Below, piece by piece: positions 58,820-64,000 of a DNA stretch of 64,000 nt. Source of the stretch: Chiua virens (Eukaryota; Basidiomycota; Agaricomycetes; Boletales; Boletaceae); NCBI GenBank assembly GCA_019787685.1, contig JAHNUO010000011.1, positions 1,674,001 through 1,738,000 on the forward strand, in the 5' to 3' direction. A model generated the notes under the pieces. That model was given only the letters and a program-made list of their open reading frames with translations, had not been told where the DNA came from and did no database searches. Every line of letters starts with the position of its first letter. The stretch's first letter is position 1. The position numbers were made by a program, and so were the translations under genes.

Positions 58820-60920
58820 ACAACATTCAATGTAGACTCAAGTAGTCAAATTTATGATCAACAGTAAAATAAACATACCAGAGTGAAACCAGGACATGTC
58901 GCAGCAGTCTCGGGTTGATGTAAAGGTGGGAATAGGACCTAAACAGAGTCAGTAGAGTGGGCACCAAGGGGTAAATCAACCGGTCACGAAACGAACATAC
59001 CACATTGAAATTGAGACAAAGGGGGATGGAGGCAAGAGGAGTGACTGAGACATGTCGGGGCTGTTTGATGTCAATATAGAGGTGGGAATGGCAGCTAAAT
59101 AGACTAAATGGAGTGAGCATGAATCAACGAATCGATCGACAGCAAAACGAACGTACCAAAATGAAATTAAGATCTAGGGAGGATCGAGGCAACTGGGGAG
59201 ACTGGGATGGATCGGGGCCATTTTGGGTCGAAGTAAAAGCGGGACTGGTACCTAAATGGATCCAATGGAGTGAGTACAAAGTGGCGAATCATTGAGTAGT
59301 GAAACGAACGTACCAGAGTGAATTGAGTTGCAAGGAGGGTCGAGGCAAGTGGGGTAGCTTGGTACATGTCGAGGCCGTTTTATGCAGATGTAAGGGCGAG
59401 GATAGCACCCAAATACACTCAATGGAATGAGTACTGAGCGCTGAAACGATCGGGGGTGAAACGAACGTACCACAGTGAATTTGAGGTCCAAGGGGGGTCG
59501 AGGCATGTAGGGTAACGGGGGCGTGCCGGGGCCGTTTCGGGTCGACATAAAGGCATGAATGGCATCTAAATAGACGTAGTAAAGTGTGTCCCAAGTGGCG
59601 AATCAACCGGTCGTGAAATGAACGCACCACATTGATATTTCAGTCCAAGGGGGGAAGGGAGGCAAGGGGAGCAACTGGGAGATGTCGGGGGTGTTTCGGG
59701 TCAACGTAAAGGCAGGAATAGCACCTAAAGAGACTCAGTAAAGTGGGCCCCAAGCGGGAAATCAATTGGTCGCGAAATGAACGTACCACACTGAAATTAA
59801 GGTCCAAGGGGGGAGGGGAGGCAAGAGGAGCGGCTGGGACGTGTCGGGGCCATTTGAAGTCGATGTAAAGGTAGGAATGGTGGCTAAATAGACTAAATGT
59901 AGTGAATACGAAGCGACGAACCGATCGACGTCAAAACGAACGTACCAGAGCGACAATAAGATCTAGGGAGGGTCGAGGCAAGTGGGGTGAGCGGGATGCG
60001 TCGGGGCTGTTTCGGGTGGATGTAAAGGTGGGAATGGGACCTAAGTATGCTCAATGGAGTGAGTACCAAGTGGTGAAACGATCGGTGGTGAAACGAACGT
60101 ACCACACTGAATTTGAGGTCCAAGGGGGGTCAAGGCATGTAAGATAACCAGGACATGCCGGGGCTGTTTTGGGTCAACATAAAGGCATGAATGGCACCTA
60201 AATAGACGTAATAGAGTGTGCCCCAAGCGGCGAATCAACCGGTCGTGAAATGAACGTACCACAATGATATTTCAGTCCAAGGGGGGAGGGGAGGCAAGGG
60301 GAGCGACTGGGACATGTCGGGGGTGTTTCGGGTCGACATAAAGGCGTGAATGGCACCTAAATAGACATAATAGAGTGTGCCCCAAGCGGCGAATCAACCG
60401 GTTGTGAAACGAACATGCCACATTGATATTTCGGACCAAGGGGGAGGGGAGGCAAGGGGAGCGACTGGGACATGTCGGGGGTGTTTCGGGTCGATGTAAA
60501 GGTAGGAATGGTGGCTAAATAGACTAAATGTAGTGAGTATGAAGCGACGAATCGATCGACGGCAAAACGAACGTACCAGAGCGAAAATAAGATCTAGGGA
60601 GGGTCAAGGCAAGTGGGGTGACCGGGATGGGGATGTATTGGGGCTGTTTCGGGTCAATGTAAAGGTGGGAATGGGACCTAAATATGCTCAATGGAGTGAG
60701 TACCAAGTGGTGAAACGATCGGTGGTGAAACGAACGCACCACACTGAATTTGAGGTCCAGGGGGTCAAGGCAAGTGGGGTAACCAGGAGGGGTTGGGACC
60801 ATTTCGGGCCGACATAAAGATTGGAATGGGACCTAAATACACTGAATGGAGTGTGTACCGAGCGACGAAACAAACAGCGGCGAAACGGACGTACCAGAGA
60901 GAATTTGTCCAAAAGGTGAG
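58820..60920. repeat. Satellite array of ~157-bp monomers with a four-monomer higher-order repeat
   Basis: The anchor ACGAACGTACCA (with variants) recurs at 58869, 58991, 59147, 59304, 59461, 59618, 59777, 59936, 60093, 60250, 60409, 60567, 60730 and 60885. Spacing is 155-163 bp apart from a truncated first unit. Monomer types repeat in order: a type with AAGATCTAGGGAGG at 59147, 59936 and 60567; a type with GTGGTGAAACGATCGG.GG at 59461, 60093 and 60730; and types with GGGGGGAGGGGAGGCAAG at 59618, 59777, 60250 and 60409. From 59936 to 60567 one four-monomer period is 631 bp. The ~157-bp unit is not a multiple of three, so the open frames seen here are chance. Confidence 0.9.
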
Positions 60921-60971
60921 GTCGAGTCGAAAGCGAAGGGACAGCCCAAAAAGGCAAGCACGTGGCATTTA

Positions 60972-61045
60972 GCGACTGAAGCGACCGACGCGACCGACGC
61001 GACCGAAGCGACCGATGCGACTGAAGCGCACAGCCGAGCGAGGAG
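60972..61045. repeat. Short GCGACCGA-type tandem repeat at the right edge of the satellite
   Basis: AGCGAC(T/C)GA(A/C)GCGACC units of 9-10 bp repeat about eight times here. They pass into GAGCGAGGAGCGAGAGAGCC and then the border sequence shared with 58.62 kb. Confidence 0.75.
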
Positions 61046-61097
61046 CGAGAGAGCCGAAATAGGCGTCGGGTAAGACTTTCCCACACCCCGTTCTCCG

Positions 61098-61535
61098 TTA
61101 ACTTATTGATAAGTACCCACAAGGGTTAATCTGTAAACGTCACTTGAGTCCCAGCAGTCTGGCGTAGAGTCTCGAGGCGGATATTTGGAAGTGAAACATC
61201 AACTAGGTAGATGGATTCCATTGCAAGTACTTTTGGCATTAAGTCGTATCAAGTTTCACATTCAGAGTTTGTTCCAAACTTACCTCGCGGAAAGACCGGA
61301 TTGAAGTTTAACCTAAGTATATGTAAGTACTTGACAATGTTCCGACTTCTCACCGTATCTCGCTTAATTGCATCCGTTGACCTCATGGTGGGCCTCGTCC
61401 CTACTGAGTTACTGAGTTCTTGACCAAATTCAGCCCCCGACAAGGATCTCACAGGGCCTCGATCGAAGTCTCCGACACATGATTTCGAATGGATAAAAAA
61501 CGCTGACCTCTTGATCCAAGATTCAACTTTCCTAT
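61098..61535. other. Gap between satellite border and the DUF6534-type gene
   Basis: Short open frames (61211-61423, plus) without a recognisable domain. It presumably includes the promoter of the downstream membrane protein gene. Confidence 0.35.
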
Positions 61536-63610
61536 GACTTCACATTCCCAGTTCGCGCTTCAGTGGGGCCCAGGATTATGTGGTGAGCTCCACCTTGATA
61601 GTTAAAAGCTCCTATTACAGTTACAGCTGACGATGAGCATACTAGGGTTTATGGTATCTACGGCGTAAGTAATACCTTTTCCAATTTCCAACTCTATCCT
61701 GTGCTTGCCAACGCTGGCGGACTCGGTGGCCCGGGGTTGTGTCCGCAAATGCGGAACACGCTTGACTGTCAACGGTGACAGGTCAATGAATCGACGACGA
61801 TGGGAAAGTGAGATAGGCCTAATCCAGATTGGATTTTTTAGGTTATTCGGTTGCTCAATCGGACAGTGCATATTTTATTTCTTCAGCTTTCCTCAGGATC
61901 TCAGGTCGTTAAAAACCGCGGTACGTGGTTTGGTTGTGTTCGTGAACACCCTCCTGAATCTCAGCGGCTTTTAGGTGATATTCGTTTTGTATGTCCAATA
62001 CTTGCGTGACGATGGCGATCGATAACAAATCTGTCTCACACCTTATACCTATCTAGGGTGGTGGATGCTCTTAATACGTATTGTTCGGCCAAATATTACT
62101 GGGACTATCTTTCAGCGTGCCATCACGCCCATAATGAAGATTGTGCTGTAAGAGTTACTTGGTAAGTGCAGGTTTGATGCATTCGTGTACTAAACTCTGA
62201 TGATCAATTGCGGATGGGGGACGGATGCGCAGGGAGATGATAGTGCGTGGTTTCTAGCCTACCTTTTTGACGTGATTCCATCCACATTTTACCAGGTTTC
62301 CACGATCACTGTTGTCAGTACTTGTTCGCGTCCTAAGTCCGCATTGACGATATTAACACTACTTATCCTTATCACTAGTATATTATGACTGCCACGGTCC
62401 AGTGGTAAGCAGTACTTTGATTCGCGCACTATTTTCACGAAGTAATCCCGCATGATAGCTTTTACGCTCATAGAATCTGGATAAGTGAGTTTTGTGGCTT
62501 TCCTTGTGCATGCTGCTGAGAGAATGGCTCGGCATCAGTTAGCGGGAGAAACATACTCGTCACATTTACAATTGTGAGTGAAATTAATAGTTGCTTGGAT
62601 TGTGCGACACGTTGTTAACGGTGACATGGCGAAGACGGCGACATCATTGATTCAATTCAGTACGTGGTCCCAGCGGTTTTTCGAATGATGTTCAATTGTC
62701 ACAACCTTCGCAGTATTCGGAATATGTTCGTGCCCTTCATCTCTCCCAACATTGCAATACTAAGTTGTTCTTCCACCTCAAGTTACATCTTCTGTAGCGT
62801 AGGCTTATTCAATCCGCTTGCTGGCTCGATGAGCTGAGACCACCCATGCAGCATTAACACCAGAAGCATACCCCACCTTTCAGCTACCCCAGTGCGTCAG
62901 ATTTATACCTCGCATGCCACTTTCTTGGCAAGTTCTTGTAGCTCATCACCTCAATTTTGTCAGTGGTCCCCACGTTCGGCGCTCCTAGGAGCTATATGTG
63001 ATACCTTGATAACAGGATCCGTATTCTTTTACCTCAGAGAAGGCCGTAGAGGGGTACGAAGGTACCTCACATGTGCCCGACTCCCCGCTGCTCATGCTGA
63101 TGTGCTACTTGACTCTTGCAAACGATTAGGTCACGTAACTATTTTCGACATTTGACAGTTGTATTCATCAACATGGGCCTCTTCACATGGTAAGTACCAG
63201 TGTTGGTTGATGTGACGAATATTTTGAGGCGTGCTTTTCCGCTTTTCTTCTCAGCCTTATTTCGATCGGTTGGTGTTCACTGGTACGTCCCGATTCGCGA
63301 TTATGCTGAGAGAACGAAGGTTATGGATATTGGAACAGTATTTGGTGCAAGGGGGAAACTACTTCGTTGCATTGCCGACAACCCTTGTATCTACAGGTGC
63401 GTTGTCACACAATTTGCATGTTCTGTAGTTAACTGCTTATTAGCATACGCCAACTCAATGATGGCGGTGTGAGTGTTCTTAAAGGTGCACTCCTCTTGTT
63501 TAACTCATCCGATTCTCGACGGTAGGCTAAATGCGCGAAAATGGGTCCGGGAACGGGAGCAGGAACTCATGATAAATGGTGGTAACCTGACTACCATCAG
63601 TATTCACTAG
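61536..63610 (+). CDS. Probable seven-helix membrane protein of the DUF6534 type (gene model incomplete)
   Basis: A plausible N-terminus is MTSHSQFALQWGPGLC followed, after an intron, by LTMSILGFMVSTA (helix 1). The C-terminal part is the convincing portion. It has SALLGAICDTLITGSVFFYL (helix, then a GRRGVRR turn where relatives have SRTG.KRTD), PDSPLLMLMCYLTLAN and INMGLFTC joined to LISIGWCSL. After an intron it continues YANSMMA and LNARKWVREREQELM, then LTTISIH and TAG (63608-63610). I know this order from a large agaricomycete family of unknown function whose C-terminal domain is called DUF6534. Central exons (helices 2-4, about 61.9-62.8 kb) could not be joined with confidence, so the gene could be degraded. 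Expected location: a membrane. Confidence 0.6.
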
Positions 63611-64000
63611 AAGTGGGACTGAAATCCAACAAATATTTCTTTTGGCGCTGGCAATACATGTGGTTTTGGCGGTCGTGTGCAAATATGGACGAAAGATCAA
63701 ATTTGTGTTCTAGAGGACAAGCTCCAAATATTCTGCGTCGCTTATCAAATGCCTTGGGATGGCGAGGGACCGGACCCACACGGACATCATGTCCGTGTGA
63801 TGCTGCATAGGTACGAGGAAGTGCGGCATGCTGCACCCGTTTTGTCCATGAGAGGGTCTCACCCTGGGATTACTAGTACTGACTGGCGTCGTCGAGCCTC
63901 TTTACCCAATGCCTGCGGTGGGTCACCCGTCGCTGCTGCCCACGTTAGAGGCTTAGCATTCAGCATTCAGCACCCTCCCCCCAGCTCCCGCGACACCCGT
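63611..64000. other. 3' flank to the window edge
   Basis: Likely 3' UTR and intergenic DNA. The last bases (GCGACACCCGT) match the first bases of the right end of the 57.5-kb element (CGACACCCGTGGG), but only ten bases are available, so no element is called. Confidence 0.3.

Noticed and set aside
59000..60900. Minus-strand open frames with repeating peptides such as VRSFHHRSFHHLVLTPLS
   Set aside because: They follow the ~157-bp satellite period, which is not a multiple of three, and shift frame between monomers; they are products of the repeat, not genes.
57534..61100. Possible CRISPR-like array because of regular spacing
   Set aside because: Repeat units are 157-159 bp with no unique spacers, and the window is eukaryotic nuclear DNA.
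62391..62420. tRNA-like D-arm string CCACGGTCCAGTGGTAAGC
   Set aside because: No matching anticodon arm, T-arm with TTCRA or acceptor pairing follows at the right distance.
63988..64000. Window end matching ten bases of the 57.5-kb element terminus
   Set aside because: Too short to separate from chance; the continuation lies outside the window.

Overview
The window is nuclear DNA from a filamentous basidiomycete, most likely an Agaricomycete. Genes are split by many short introns (about 50-65 bp, GT..AG). The proteins I recognise include families expanded in mushroom-forming fungi: a tyrosinase with a C-terminal lid, F-box proteins, Ure2p/omega-like GSTs, DUF6534-type membrane proteins and WD40/TPR proteins. 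All calls come from reading the sequence; nothing was searched.

Layout. 1-4.7 kb: no gene I can support. 4.75-6.67 kb (+): bHLH regulator. 6.7-8.3 kb: nothing certain. 8.38-8.60 kb (-): broken copy of the 3' end of the neighbouring SLC35F-type transporter, whose complete gene is at 9.13-11.14 kb (-). 11.49-15.01 kb (+): RecQ helicase. 15.49-17.73 kb (-): MFS transporter. 17.8-20.4 kb: unrecognised coding-like exons. 21.45-22.38 kb (+): GST. 23.5-25.3 kb (+): disordered Ser/Pro-rich protein. 25.8-29.3 kb (+): two tandem F-box paralogues. 29.95-31.77 kb (-): WD40 protein. 33.45-36.23 kb (-): tyrosinase. 38.98-39.97 kb (-): second GST. 40.53-42.0 kb (-): thymine-DNA glycosylase. 43.9-45.1 kb (+): F-box protein. 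46.7-48.35 kb (+): conserved hypothetical protein. 48.4-50.3 kb (+): TPR/coiled-coil protein. 51.08-51.22 kb: a 141-bp MITE. 51.49-56.23 kb (-): SIN3 corepressor. 56.37-56.45 kb (+): intron-containing tRNA-Ala. 57.5-61.1 kb: repeats. 61.5-63.6 kb (+): DUF6534-type seven-helix protein.

Functionally the window mixes housekeeping genome maintenance and chromatin genes (RecQ, TDG, SIN3), regulation (bHLH, F-box) and secondary or stress metabolism (tyrosinase, GSTs, MFS and SLC35F transporters). There is no sign of one biosynthetic cluster. The most unusual part is 57.5-61.1 kb. It holds an element with inverted ends that carries four ~159-bp units, each with a long hairpin whose stem sequence changes while pairing is kept. 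Next to it is a ~2.1-kb satellite of ~157-bp monomers arranged in a four-monomer higher-order repeat.

Intron-exon boundaries were inferred by eye from splice signals and protein family knowledge. Gene ends marked tentative may move.
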